Assembly: GCF_007752345.1 (NCBI RefSeq)
Contig: NZ_CP036299.1
Coordinates: forward strand, 3,125,501 to 3,189,500
Length of the DNA stretch: 64,000 bases
Direction of reading: 5' to 3'
From: Planctopirus ephydatiae
Lineage (GTDB): Bacteria; Planctomycetota; Planctomycetia; Planctomycetales; Planctomycetaceae
This document shows, piece after piece, positions 1 to 11,915 of this stretch (its first letter is position 1; each line of letters starts with the position of its first letter). The position numbers and the translations under genes were made by a program. Below the pieces are notes generated by a model. That model was not told the DNA's origin, searched no databases, and saw only the letters and a program-made list of their open reading frames with translations.

Positions 1-2233
<2,233 letters not shown>

Positions 2234-3100
2234 ATGGATCTGGATCAGTTAAGATATTTTCTGCAGGTGGCTCGTGAAGGAAGTTTCACCAGAGCTGCTG
2301 AAACACTCCATATTTCTCAACCAGCCCTCAGCCGCTCGATTCAAAAGCTGGAAGAAGAGTTTGGTCGCCCAGTCTTTGAGCGCAAAACTCGATCTGTCGA
2401 ACTGACCGATGCGGGCCAGTTGCTGCAATCGCGGGCCCAGCAGGTCCTCTCCATATTAGACGACACCAAATCGGAATTGATGGATGATGGAGAAAGTGGC
2501 CGGGTCCGCATCGGTGCCATTCCCACCATTGCACCCTATTTTCTACCAACTGTTCTCCGCCGTTTCTCCCAAAAATTTCCTCGGGCGACGGTCTTCGTGC
2601 AGGAGAGCACGACCGATGTCCTGTTGAAAAGTTGCACGCAGGGAGAAATCGACCTCGCTGTCCTCGCACTTCCTGTCCCGGCCAAGTATCTCGAAGTCGA
2701 AGAACTTTTTGAGGAAGAATTACTGCTGGTGCTGCCGACAGATCATCCCCTGGTTGAGAAAGACAAGATCCGGGTGGCAGACGTGGAGCCTTTCCCCTTT
2801 GTTCTGCTCGATGAGGCTCACTGCCTCTCGGATAACATCGTCTCCTTTTGTCGCCAACGATCTTTTCAACCTGTGGCGGTCGAACGTATCAGTCAATTGG
2901 CCATGGTGCAGGAACTGGTCTCTCTTTCACACGGCATCTCGATGATCCCGGCTATGGCGCGGCAACTCGATCAGAGTGACCGTCGTGTCTATCGTTCGTT
3001 TGCCGGGAAAAAACCGACCCGCACAGTCGCCGTCGCATGGAACCCTTATCGCTTCCAGAGTCGCTTACTGGAAGCATTTCGTGAATGCCTGAGGCAGTGA
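2234..3100 (+). CDS. oxyR: LysR-family hydrogen-peroxide regulator, OxyR type
   Basis: Transcription factor expected to sense peroxide and control katG. The N-terminal winged helix-turn-helix (about residues 1-60) contains the LysR signature ([22 protein letters not shown]), followed by a periplasmic-binding-like effector domain. Within it, DEAHCLSDN and the downstream FC give Cys197 and Cys206, nine residues apart, matching the redox pair Cys199/Cys208 of Escherichia coli OxyR. The start at 2234 gives the usual MDLDQLRYF beginning; an in-frame ATG at 2219 would add five residues. Length of 288 residues is normal for the family. Divergence from katG supports the assignment. Another LysR function is possible but less likely given both cysteines and the neighbour. 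Confidence 0.9.
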   Translation: MDLDQLRYFLQVAREGSFTRAAETLHISQPALSRSIQKLEEEFGRPVFERKTRSVELTDAGQLLQSRAQQVLSILDDTKSELMDDGESGRVRIGAIPTIAPYFLPTVLRRFSQKFPRATVFVQESTTDVLLKSCTQGEIDLAVLALPVPAKYLEVEELFEEELLLVLPTDHPLVEKDKIRVADVEPFPFVLLDEAHCLSDNIVSFCRQRSFQPVAVERISQLAMVQELVSLSHGISMIPAMARQLDQSDRRVYRSFAGKKPTRTVAVAWNPYRFQSRLLEAFRECLRQ

Positions 3101-3237
3101 TGATGATTGGGTTTCAAATATGGAAAGTGTGACGGTGCGAGTCATTATGATGGAATTTGAATTCGCCTTGCATGACCTGGATGGATCCGTGGATGATTAG
3201 GCGATTGTTTGAACAGGGTATCATTGAAAGTTTCACC

Positions 3238-4833
3238 ATGATTCGAAGGCTCTTTTGGCCAACAGCACTTTACTTTCTTACCTTCTGCGGTTTATTCGCA
3301 CCAAGCCAGGTTGCAGATGCAGGTTCAATGAACTTGACGTTACGCAGCCGCACTCCGATTCCAGTCAAGGAGCCCACAAGTCGCGCTGAGAGCTTTCCTG
3401 CTACGGGCAATCACTATCTGACCAATCAGCGGGCTCTTTGGGATCCTCAGAAAACCGCACTCGTCATTTGTGATATGTGGGATCAGCACACTTGCCCGAA
3501 TGCGTCCAAAAGGGTGGCAGAAATGGCACCGCGAGTGAACGAGGTGGTGCAAAAACTGAGATCACAAGGTGTCCTGATCATCCATGCCCCCAGTGATACT
3601 ATGAAGTTTTACGAAGGGCATCCCGCCCGGCGACTGGCGCAAACAGCGCCTGTGGCGAAACCCGAGACTCCACTCAAGCGCTGGGCAGGGCTGGATTCAT
3701 CGAAAGAACCACCTCTTCCCATTGATGATTCCGATGGTGGCTGCGACTGCGAAACCAATTGGAAGAAAGGCATGCCCTATCCGTGGACGCGGCAGATCGC
3801 CTCGATTGAGATCGCCGAAGGAGATGCTATTTCTGATTCAGCTGAGATCTACAATCTGCTGAAGGCCAGAGGCATTGAGAACGTGCTGGTCACGGGCGTG
3901 CATACGAACATGTGCGTACTGGGCCGCCCTTTTGCCATTCGCCAGCTTGTCAATCAGAAGTTCCATGTCGCACTGATTCGCGACTTGACCGACACCATGT
4001 ACAACCCGGCGAAGGCACCCTTTGTGAGTCACTTCACGGGGACAGATCTCGTTGTCGAGCACATCGAAAAATATTGGTGCCCCACGATCACCAGCGATCA
4101 ACTCGTGGGTGGTCAGGCATTTCGCTTCCAGGACGATCAACGCCCACACATCGTGATGCTCATCGGCGAACCTGAGTATCAGACAGCGACCACTCTACCA
4201 GCCTTTGCAATCAGCCATCTGGGAAAAGATTTTCGTGTCACGATTCTGAACATCGACGAGAAATCACAAAATCATTTCCCGGGAATTGAAGCTGTTGGTG
4301 AAGCCGACATTCTCTTGCTGAGCGTGCGCAGACATCCCTTGATTCCTAACGATCTGCAGATCATTCGCAACTATCTCTCGGCGGGGAAACCTGTGATTGG
4401 TATTCGGACAGCCAGCCATGCCTTCTCATTACGCAATAAACCTGCACCGGAGGGAACTGTCGACTGGCCCTTGCTCGACCCCGAAGTCTTCGGCGGCCAC
4501 TACACCAATCACTATGGTGCCGAACTCAAAACCACTGCCACCATCGTCGCTGAGCAGGCCCATCACCCCATCCTGAATGGGCTGCCGATGAACAGCTTTC
4601 GCACAGGTGGCAGCCTCTATCAGGTTCTACCGCTGGAAGAAAAAACGACGATTCTTGTGTGGGGCAGGGCAGAAACGATCGAACAACCCCAACCTGTGGC
4701 CTGGCTTTTTCAGCGTGCCGATGGCGGCACCTCGTTCTACACGTCACTCGGACATATTGATGACTTTCGCGGAAGTGAATTCCCGAAACTGCTGACACAG
4801 GCCATTCAATCTCTCGTGCCGAAGAAATCCTGA
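3238..4833 (+). CDS. Secreted isochorismatase-like hydrolase fused to a ThuA-like domain
   Basis: Two-domain protein. Residues 1 to about 30 are a signal peptide, so it probably acts outside the cytoplasm. Residues about 70-290 are an isochorismatase-like cysteine hydrolase: ICDMWDQHTC holds the family Asp (Asp79), and HTNMCVLG holds the nucleophilic cysteine (Cys226). Residues about 305-530 resemble ThuA/class-I glutamine-amidotransferase-like domains, starting at a PHIVMLIGEPEY segment. The start at 3238 is preferred because it puts the signal peptide at the very N-terminus; the frame is open back to a TTG at 3157, which would add 27 residues ahead of the signal. The substrate is unknown; the family includes nicotinamidases and other amide hydrolases. 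Similar fusions occur in planctomycetes, where ThuA-like proteins are often linked to sugar use. Confidence 0.85.
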   Translation: MIRRLFWPTALYFLTFCGLFAPSQVADAGSMNLTLRSRTPIPVKEPTSRAESFPATGNHYLTNQRALWDPQKTALVICDMWDQHTCPNASKRVAEMAPRVNEVVQKLRSQGVLIIHAPSDTMKFYEGHPARRLAQTAPVAKPETPLKRWAGLDSSKEPPLPIDDSDGGCDCETNWKKGMPYPWTRQIASIEIAEGDAISDSAEIYNLLKARGIENVLVTGVHTNMCVLGRPFAIRQLVNQKFHVALIRDLTDTMYNPAKAPFVSHFTGTDLVVEHIEKYWCPTITSDQLVGGQAFRFQDDQRPHIVMLIGEPEYQTATTLPAFAISHLGKDFRVTILNIDEKSQNHFPGIEAVGEADILLLSVRRHPLIPNDLQIIRNYLSAGKPVIGIRTASHAFSLRNKPAPEGTVDWPLLDPEVFGGHYTNHYGAELKTTATIVAEQAHHPILNGLPMNSFRTGGSLYQVLPLEEKTTILVWGRAETIEQPQPVAWLFQRADGGTSFYTSLGHIDDFRGSEFPKLLTQAIQSLVPKKS

Positions 4834-5027
4834 CCCAGTGATACTGCATGAGCAGACTCCTCGACTGATTAGCGGCAGATTCCGCCGCAACTTCACCTGA
4901 GGCTGGTCGATTCTCGCCTTCTGTCTGGCGATGAACTTGTGATAACTCTCGTATGTGAATATGAGCTGATGGTTCAGAAAAAATCTGAACTCGACGCTCT
5001 GCCCCGGAGCTCACAGAGAGGTCAATC

Positions 5028-5696
5028 ATGAGACGTCGTACGTTTCTTCATACCGGTTGGGTGGCCATGACGTCGTTCGCAGCCGCGCAGCTTGGATGCC
5101 GAAACAAGCAGGTGGCACATATCCTTTCTGAAGACGACAAAGACATGGTGGGCAGCCATACGGCTGGCGCAGAGACGTGGGAACCCCTGATCCAGACCTC
5201 CGTCGGCCAGCTCCTTGGCAGGCAGGAAATTGTGCTTCCCACCAGTGGTGGCGATATGGCCTTTCCTCTGCGAAAGAAAATCTGCTTCGCGGGAGTCGAG
5301 AACAAAAGCTCCGAAGAAATTGGTGATTTCAAAGCCCAGATCTATCAGAAGATCGATTCGTGCATCAACTCTTCAGAGAGTTTTGAAGTCATCAATCAGA
5401 GATACGTCGAAGCAGGACTCCGGCAGTGCGGACTTCGCCCCGATGATCTGTTTGTGCCCAGCAGTCGTCGCACGTTCGTCGCCACGATGGAAAAGCTGGA
5501 ACAACCATTCGACTATCTACTTTTTGCAACCATTACCTCAGGCACCACACGCAGCAACGAGAAGAACTATCAACGCGACTATCTGTTAACGCTTGAGCTT
5601 GTCAACCTCGATAACGGAACTGCTGATAAAGAATCGGCTGAGATCCGCAAAGGATATCATAAATCGCAACTGGGCAAGCTGAAGAACTATGGTTGA
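5028..5696 (+). CDS. LpoB-like lipoprotein (penicillin-binding-protein activator family)
   Basis: Lipoprotein of 222 residues. The N-terminus has an arginine pair (MRRRTF), a hydrophobic stretch and a lipobox ending QLGC (Cys24), predicting lipid anchoring. The mature part resembles the LpoB fold family: IQTSVGQLLGRQ, a VENKSSEEI segment, then FEVINQRYVEAGLRQCGLRPDDL and FDYLLFATI, parallel to the LpoB order of strand, helix, QLGL segment and YVLY strand. Enterobacterial LpoB is an outer-membrane lipoprotein that activates PBP1b; whether this homologue does so is inference. A GAGAGG ribosome binding site precedes the ATG. The next lipoprotein gene follows within about 65 bases, so the two are probably co-transcribed. 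Confidence 0.7.
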   Translation: MRRRTFLHTGWVAMTSFAAAQLGCRNKQVAHILSEDDKDMVGSHTAGAETWEPLIQTSVGQLLGRQEIVLPTSGGDMAFPLRKKICFAGVENKSSEEIGDFKAQIYQKIDSCINSSESFEVINQRYVEAGLRQCGLRPDDLFVPSSRRTFVATMEKLEQPFDYLLFATITSGTTRSNEKNYQRDYLLTLELVNLDNGTADKESAEIRKGYHKSQLGKLKNYG

Positions 5697-5761
5697 TCGA
5701 TGAGAGAGAATTCTCATCTCGTGGATTGCCATTTCTTTCCATTCCTCCCGGTCATTTCGTC

Positions 5762-7147
5762 ATGAGCTGGCTGTTGCTGAAAGAGCGATATCGCATTCTT
5801 GCGACGGTTTTCATACCGGGGGCTATGCTGTGGCTGGCTTCAGGCTGTGCTTCGCACTCTGCCCGAGCAATGGCCATTCGAGAATCGTTCTACGCCAACA
5901 ATCTGCCAGTCGCTATGGAAGAAATCGACCGGCACAAAGATCGGCGTTTGCGGAATAACGATGTCAAACAGCTCGATCGAGCGATCATCGAACTGGCGCA
6001 AGGCGATCCCCAGTCGGCCGAGCGACTTCTGCGAACAGTACGGGATCGATTTGATCATTACGAACAGATTTCATTAGCCGACGAAGTCGGCAATCTGCTG
6101 GCGGACAGCAATGCTCGTGCCTATGCCGGTGAAGACTACGAGAAGGTTCTGATCCGTACTTTTCTCGCTCTCAGCAGTCTGATGCATAGTGGTGAAGATG
6201 CCGGGGCGTATGCCCTGCAAACCATCGAAAAGCAGCAGCAGATCATTGATCGGATCAAGTCCCGCGATCAGGAACAGGAAGCTGAGATTCTGGCCTATAA
6301 GCAAGTCGCCATCGGTCCTTACATTCGCGCGATGCTGGCTGAAGAATCTCCGCTCACACTGGATGAAGCGGCTCAGGCACGAATTCAGGTCGCTAACTGG
6401 GCACCCGATTTTCGCGATGCCAAGAGCGATCTTCAGCGGGCACAATTCGAATCGCCGCATCGCCCTGGCGAAGGAACTTTGTATCTTTTTGCCATGGTTG
6501 GTCGCGGCCCCATCAAGGAAGAAGTCGCTGAGATTGCTACTCAGGCCTCACTACTGATTGCTGACCGCATCATTTCGAATAACTCGAACCGAGGTTTGCC
6601 ACCCACTTTAGCGCCGGTCAAAGTTCCTAAAGTGCGAACTTTTACACCGTCGATCCAAGCTGTCGAACTGGTGGTCGATGGCCAGCGTTCTGCTGAAACA
6701 GCAACACTCCTTGATATTGGCGAGATGGCCCAGCGTCAGGCAGATGCCCATTTCCCGCGTGTGATTGCTGAAGCCGTTGCCCGTCGAGTGATCAAGAAGG
6801 GTGTGATCTACGCCGCTAAAGAAGGTGTCGATGCTTCCCCCTGGTCGGCAGCCAGCGTGGGGCTGTCCGCATTGGGAGTGGCCTGGGAAGCGACGGAAAC
6901 TGCTGATACCCGCTGCTGGTCGCTGCTGCCGGATCAGATTCAAGTGGCCCGAGTCTCACTACCTGTCGGCGAACATGAGGTGCAGCTCCGGGGAGTCAGG
7001 GGTACCCTGAAGTATCCCGGGTCTTCCGCCCAGAAAGTGACCATTCGACAGGGGCGCCACACTTACCTGATGGGTTTTTTCCCGGATGAGCAACTCGTCG
7101 GCCAGCTCATCGTCAGTGAAGGCCCGGATTCTCGCAGTGAAGATTAG
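5762..7147 (+). CDS. Lipoprotein of the COG3014 type, function unknown
   Basis: Lipoprotein of 461 residues. A hydrophobic signal with lipobox LASGC near residue 29 predicts lipid anchoring. The mature region is helical and repeat-like (RESFYANNLPVAMEEIDRH, and a segment on accumulated elements), then a C-terminal region beginning KVPKVRTFTPSIQAVEL and ending in a beta-rich HEVQLRGVRG segment. It resembles COG3014-type proteins, which I recall as neighbours of LpoB-like genes; the pairing here fits. The start at 5762 is chosen because it places the signal at the N-terminus; the frame is open upstream to a TTG at 5693 that overlaps the preceding stop. No enzymatic motif was seen. Confidence 0.6.
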   Translation: MSWLLLKERYRILATVFIPGAMLWLASGCASHSARAMAIRESFYANNLPVAMEEIDRHKDRRLRNNDVKQLDRAIIELAQGDPQSAERLLRTVRDRFDHYEQISLADEVGNLLADSNARAYAGEDYEKVLIRTFLALSSLMHSGEDAGAYALQTIEKQQQIIDRIKSRDQEQEAEILAYKQVAIGPYIRAMLAEESPLTLDEAAQARIQVANWAPDFRDAKSDLQRAQFESPHRPGEGTLYLFAMVGRGPIKEEVAEIATQASLLIADRIISNNSNRGLPPTLAPVKVPKVRTFTPSIQAVELVVDGQRSAETATLLDIGEMAQRQADAHFPRVIAEAVARRVIKKGVIYAAKEGVDASPWSAASVGLSALGVAWEATETADTRCWSLLPDQIQVARVSLPVGEHEVQLRGVRGTLKYPGSSAQKVTIRQGRHTYLMGFFPDEQLVGQLIVSEGPDSRSED

Positions 7148-7191
7148 TCAAACTTGATGGTGAACCCCTGAGACAATTTTGTACGAGATCA

Positions 7192-7977
7192 TCATAGTCT
7201 CTTTTCACCCTGAGCCTGGCCTTCTCGCTGAAAGGCTTTGCGATACTCACCGGGTGAAGTTCCCGTGGCTTCGCGAAACTGTCGGCTAAACGACGCCTGA
7301 TCGTAGAAGCCGCACTCGATCGCCAGGTCTCGCAAAGGAATCGCCGATTGCCTCAAGGCAATAGCGGCTGCCTCAATGCGCGCTTTTGTCAGCAATTGCC
7401 TTGGTGATAAGCCCGACATTTCTCGAATTTTTCGCTCAAACTGACTGACCGATAAACCCGATTTAGCCGCCAGTTCCATCACGCGCAGCGGCTCAGCAAA
7501 ATCATTCGTCAGCGCGTCGAGTGCCTCAGCCATCGGATTCAAAGATTGTCCCTGATCGGCAGGCGTCGCGAGATCCCGCGAGATTCCCGCCAGAGCCACA
7601 ATCTTCCCGGAAATATCACTGACGGGAATTTTCTGAGAGACAAACCAGCCAATCGCACCATCCGTCCGCGTTACCATTTCCAGGCGGTTATGGACTGGCA
7701 TCCCGGTGGACAGTACTGCGTCATCCTGTTGTTCATAGCCAGCGGCCAGAGCTGATGGAAAGAGACTTTGGGCCGTCTTTCCTAACAACTCGCTCAAAGT
7801 CCTCAATCCGGCCGCTCGAACAAAAGCCGAATTTGCAGCCACATAACGCCTCTCCACATCTTTCACGCAGAAGAGCACATCTCCCAGCGCATCAAAGAGC
7901 ATTTCGGCGGCAGCTAATCCGGGAACATCCCGCAAAAGTTCATTCCGCAGATTTTTTGCGTGAGAGGTTCTTGCCAT
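7192..7977 (-). CDS. AraC-family regulator with N-terminal PAS domain
   Basis: One-component regulator of about 261 residues. A PAS domain spans about residues 25-135 (VERRYVAANSAFVRAAGL and a GAIGWFVSQKIPV core). The C-terminal about 100 residues hold the AraC/XylS double helix-turn-helix (IPLRDLAIECGFYDQASFSRQFREATGTSPGEYR). The ATG at 7977 is preferred over an upstream TTG at 7989. The gene is divergent from putA with about 150 bases between, so control of proline use is a reasonable guess. The ligand of the PAS domain is not evident. Confidence 0.88.
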   Translation of the reverse strand: MARTSHAKNLRNELLRDVPGLAAAEMLFDALGDVLFCVKDVERRYVAANSAFVRAAGLRTLSELLGKTAQSLFPSALAAGYEQQDDAVLSTGMPVHNRLEMVTRTDGAIGWFVSQKIPVSDISGKIVALAGISRDLATPADQGQSLNPMAEALDALTNDFAEPLRVMELAAKSGLSVSQFERKIREMSGLSPRQLLTKARIEAAAIALRQSAIPLRDLAIECGFYDQASFSRQFREATGTSPGEYRKAFQREGQAQGEKRL

Positions 7978-8129
7978 GAGGAGCGTCAATTCGTTGAAAC
8001 AGAATCATCCGGGTTCAGCGGCCAATACATCTAAAACGTCGACCGGTGGAATTCATTGTATAAATTCGGCGTCGCAACAGGGCGAATTCCCACACGACCA
8101 TCATCGGATTTCAGGGTAACATTCCGATT

Positions 8130-11100
8130 ATGAAAACACTCACCCCCCCTGACTTTTCCGTCAATCTGATTGATTCTGCTTCCTTCATGGAGAGCGTGAC
8201 TCAGCGTGCCGAGCAACTGCTGGTCAAATCCCGCCTGGCTCAAACCTCGGCCGAGAAGAAAGCCGCTCAAAATGTGGCCGGCATGATGAACGACCGTGCC
8301 GGGAAGTCGCTGACGCTGGCGATGGTTGACGAAGTCTTTCGCAGCCATCAACCAGCCCGACAGGCCCAGAGGTGGCAATCGGCATTAGACAGGTTTGGTA
8401 TTCCCGGATATCTCCCCTGGATTGATCGCTGCCTTATGCAAATGGGCTCTCTAGCAAGTCGAATTGCCCCGGGGATCGTCATGCCTTTAGTGACGAGTCG
8501 ACTGCAAAGCGAAAGCTCGAATGTCATTCTCGATGCCACACCGAGTGAACTCAAAAGGCACTTTGCCACACGCCAGAGCGAGGGCTTTCGCTGCAACCTG
8601 AATCATCTGGGAGAGGCAATTCTCGGTGAGGAAGAAGCGCAACACCGCCTAAAGCTCATTCTTGGGTATCTGGCCAATCCACTTGTCGACTACGTATCGG
8701 TCAAGATCACTGCGATTTTCAGCCAGGTGAATATCGTTGCCTGGAAAGAAACCCGAAGCGAGATCTGCGAACGACTGAGAACAATCTTCAGAGCAGCACT
8801 TCCACAAGGAAAATTCGTCAATCTCGATATGGAAGAGTATCGAGATCTGGCCATTACCATTGAAGCGTTTCAGACCGTGCTCGATGAGCCTGAGTTTCGT
8901 CAGCTATCAGCCGGCATTGTGCTTCAGGCGTATCTGCCGGATTCATTCACAGCCCAGAAGAGCTTGACGGCATGGGCCAGAAAGCGAGTTGAATCTGGTG
9001 GCAAAGATATCAAAGTCCGCCTTGTGAAAGGGGCGAATCTGGCCATGGAACAGGTCGAAGCCGAACTTCACGGCTGGAATCAGGCGCCCTATCCCACCAA
9101 AGCCGATACAGATGCCAACTTCCGCCGCATGCTCGAATATGGTTGCCAGCCCGAACATGCCGAGTATGTTCGTTTAGGAGTCGCTTCCCACAATCTGTTC
9201 GATATTGCACTCGCGCTGGAACTGCGCGAACGCCTGGGGACAGCCGATCGTGTCGAACTTGAAATGCTGGAAGGGATGGCCAACCATCAGGCGCGGGTGG
9301 TACGTGATGAAGCCTATGGTTTGTTGCTGTACTCACCCGTGGTGCAGAAGGCTGATTTTTTCAGTGCCATGTCGTATCTTGTGCGCCGCCTTGATGAGAA
9401 CACGGCACCCGAAAACTTCTTGCGAGCGGCCTTTTCTCTCGAACCAGATTCACCCACCTGGCATGAGCAGAAACAACGATTTGCAGATGGCTGGAACCAT
9501 CGAACAACCGTGAGTGCTCTCTCTCGGCGAATCGAGCCACGCCACGATCCGCAGACGATGTCGACCTTTGAAAACGAGCCAGACAGCGACTGGACTCAGC
9601 CCAATGTTCGCGAACAACTCAATCAGGCGATTGCCAACTGGTCAAACCCGGCCTTACCGCCAATTGCCGAACTTGATCTCGTGCTCGATCAGGCAGTTGT
9701 TGCACAGCCTGCATGGGAATCGAGAGCGATCGAAGAACGCCGGGAAATCCTCAAATCAGCCTCAAAAGTCATGCGACAGGATCGTTTCCGAACGATTGCC
9801 TGCATGCAGCGGGAAGCCAAAAAGGCGATCTGGGAAGCTGATGCCGAAATTTCTGAGGCCATCGATTTCGCTCGTTACTATGCGATGGAATTCGAAACTC
9901 CAGCCTCGTTGAAGGCTCAAGCACTCGGAGTTGTGGTTGTCACTCCGCCATGGAATTTTCCTTACGCAATACCGGCTGGAGGGGTTCTCGCAGCACTCAT
10001 GGCTGGTTGCAGTGTCATCCTCAAACCAGCTCCGGAAACCGCGGCCACGGCATACCTGCTGGCAAGTCAACTCTGGGAAGCTGGCGTCCCCAGGGATGTC
10101 CTGCAGTTTTTCCCCTGCGAAGATGGTGAGACTGGAAAAGCTCTGATCACAGACTCTCGTGTCGCTGCAGTGGTGCTGACTGGCGGATGGGAAACCGCGC
10201 AGATGTTCCGCAACTGGCGGCCAACGCTGCGTTTATACGCCGAAACGAGTGGCAAGAACGCCATGGTCATCACTGCTCAGGCAGACCGTGAACTGGCGAT
10301 TAAAGATCTTGTGAAGTCCGCGTTCGGACATTCAGGACAAAAATGCAGTGCAGCCAGCCTCGCGATTGTCGATCAGGAGATTTATCACGATCCAGCTTTT
10401 CGCAGACAACTGCGCGATGCTGCATCCAGCCTGTTCGTAGGCCCAGCGACTGATCGACGCAGTATTGTCACACCGCTGATTCGCCCGGCCAGCCCCGCAT
10501 TACATCGAGCCTTAACGATTCTCGAACCCGGAGAAGAATGGCTGCTGGAACCCGTTCAAAGCCCCCAAGATCCTTGCCTGTGGTCTCCGGGGATCAAACT
10601 CGGCGTGAAACCTGGCTCATGGTTCCATCTCACCGAATGTTTCGGCCCGGTCCTGGGAATCATGTGCTCGACCACTCTTGATGAAGCGATCAAGTGGCAA
10701 AATGCGACTTCCTTCGGTTTGACGGCCGGCCTGCATACTCTCGACAAAGAAGAGCAGGTCTACTGGAAAGATCGCGTGCAGGCTGGAAACGTCTACATCA
10801 ACCGCTCCACAACGGGAGCCATTGTTCGTCGGCAGCCTTTTGGTGGTTGGAAGCGATCAAGTATAGGCCCCGGTGCGAAAGCTGGTGGCCCGAATTACTC
10901 CCATCTCTTCACACGATTGACCGACAGGAACAGCTTCGTTTCACCAGTTGAGATTGGGCATAGCTACCAAAAAGCCTGGAATCAGCAGTTCAGCCTCAGT
11001 CATGATCCATCGAAATTGCACTGCGAGCGAAATGAATTTCGTTATTGTCCATCTCGAGGTGTCATCCTGCGAGTTGGTATCTGTGACGAAATCGCGGCCT

Positions 11101-11402
11101 CTCAAGCGATTGAGCGTGCTCAACTGGTTGCGCGGATCACTGGCGTCCGGCTGATCATCAGTGATTCGAAGATAGAATCGGAAGTCGATTTTCTCACTAG
11201 TCTTGCAGTCCTTGCTGGTCAGGCCGAGTTTCTGAGAATTGTCGGAGCTGTCTCTGAAGCAGTCTTTAAAGCTGCGGCAGATCTTGATCTCAACTGGATC
11301 GATGCGCCATTAACAGCTCATGGTCCAACAGAACTTCGATACTGGTTGCGAGAACAGAGTGTTTCCCAGACACGACATCGTTACGGATTAATCACCGATT
11401 GA
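8130..11402 (+). CDS. putA: Bifunctional proline dehydrogenase / glutamate-semialdehyde dehydrogenase PutA
   Basis: Oxidises proline to glutamate in two steps. The N-terminal half (about residues 20-460) is the FAD-dependent proline dehydrogenase barrel, with VRLVKGANLAMEQ, a LEGMANHQ segment and YLVRRLDENTAPENF near its C-terminal end. The second half (about 520-980) is the NAD-dependent aldehyde dehydrogenase, with VVVVTPPWNFP, the catalytic Glu705 in YAETSGKNA and the nucleophile Cys739 in SGQKCSA. A further ALDH-like C-terminal tail extends to 1,090 residues, as in longer PutA proteins. No ribbon-helix-helix DNA-binding domain is present, so it is not a self-regulating PutA. A rho-independent terminator follows directly, and a PAS/AraC regulator lies divergent upstream. 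Confidence 0.96.
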   Translation: MKTLTPPDFSVNLIDSASFMESVTQRAEQLLVKSRLAQTSAEKKAAQNVAGMMNDRAGKSLTLAMVDEVFRSHQPARQAQRWQSALDRFGIPGYLPWIDRCLMQMGSLASRIAPGIVMPLVTSRLQSESSNVILDATPSELKRHFATRQSEGFRCNLNHLGEAILGEEEAQHRLKLILGYLANPLVDYVSVKITAIFSQVNIVAWKETRSEICERLRTIFRAALPQGKFVNLDMEEYRDLAITIEAFQTVLDEPEFRQLSAGIVLQAYLPDSFTAQKSLTAWARKRVESGGKDIKVRLVKGANLAMEQVEAELHGWNQAPYPTKADTDANFRRMLEYGCQPEHAEYVRLGVASHNLFDIALALELRERLGTADRVELEMLEGMANHQARVVRDEAYGLLLYSPVVQKADFFSAMSYLVRRLDENTAPENFLRAAFSLEPDSPTWHEQKQRFADGWNHRTTVSALSRRIEPRHDPQTMSTFENEPDSDWTQPNVREQLNQAIANWSNPALPPIAELDLVLDQAVVAQPAWESRAIEERREILKSASKVMRQDRFRTIACMQREAKKAIWEADAEISEAIDFARYYAMEFETPASLKAQALGVVVVTPPWNFPYAIPAGGVLAALMAGCSVILKPAPETAATAYLLASQLWEAGVPRDVLQFFPCEDGETGKALITDSRVAAVVLTGGWETAQMFRNWRPTLRLYAETSGKNAMVITAQADRELAIKDLVKSAFGHSGQKCSAASLAIVDQEIYHDPAFRRQLRDAASSLFVGPATDRRSIVTPLIRPASPALHRALTILEPGEEWLLEPVQSPQDPCLWSPGIKLGVKPGSWFHLTECFGPVLGIMCSTTLDEAIKWQNATSFGLTAGLHTLDKEEQVYWKDRVQAGNVYINRSTTGAIVRRQPFGGWKRSSIGPGAKAGGPNYSHLFTRLTDRNSFVSPVEIGHSYQKAWNQQFSLSHDPSKLHCERNEFRYCPSRGVILRVGICDEIAASQAIERAQLVARITGVRLIISDSKIESEVDFLTSLAVLAGQAEFLRIVGAVSEAVFKAAADLDLNWIDAPLTAHGPTELRYWLREQSVSQTRHRYGLITD

Positions 11403-11447
11403 TGAACGCAGCGGGATCCAAACATTAATCTCGTCTTGCATTCACTC

Positions 11448-11497
11448 CAAACCGGCCAATTCAGGGAGATCAACACTCCTGGGATTGGCCGGTTTTT
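11448..11497 (+). terminator. Rho-independent terminator of putA
   Basis: A long hairpin with outer arms AAACCGGCCAAT and ATTGGCCGGTTT, plus an imperfect inner stem CAGGGAG/CTCCTG, is followed by a run of six T. It lies about 46 bases after the putA stop codon. Confidence 0.9.
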
Positions 11498-11499
11498 TG

Positions 11500-11915
11500 G
11501 TTTGATTGGCAGTAGGGATCTCATTGAGTGACCGATGCCATGCTTCTTGCAGTCTTTATGCAAATCCGGTCACCCAACTCATAAAGCCAGTGCTTATACC
11601 TACACCAGTATGAGTAAAGAAGGAGTAAAATCCGATAATCTAGTGATAATCGTTAAAACCTGTTCACCCGGAAGACTCGATAAGTTTGCTTCCACATGCA
11701 TACGGTGAATGATCTTACAGTCAAGAGCTCTCCGATTGAATTCACCATGTTGACCAGCCCCTACAGGGACTTTTACAGTCAAAGCCGATGAACGAATTCA
11801 GGTTTAAAAAGTTGGATTGAATTCAACTTGTATAAATCCGTTCAGTCATCAGCAGGACGGAGAGCCCGATGCAAGGATGTATCGCACATGAAATGAATTC
11901 AAAAGGCTGTTTCCC
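11500..11915. other. Upstream region of the polyketide synthase operon
   Basis: About 415 bases without a recognisable gene between the putA terminator and the synthase start. It is AT-rich near the synthase and holds a spaced inverted repeat, AAGTTG at 11809-11814 and CAACTT at 11824-11829, about 90 bases before the start codon. This could be an operator, but the arms are short. The synthase promoter must be in this stretch; no clear -35/-10 pair was assigned. Confidence 0.3.

Noticed and set aside
4872-4888. Hairpin GCGGC-N7-GCCGC after the isochorismatase-ThuA gene as terminator
   Set aside because: Only a five-base-pair stem and no T run; too weak to call.
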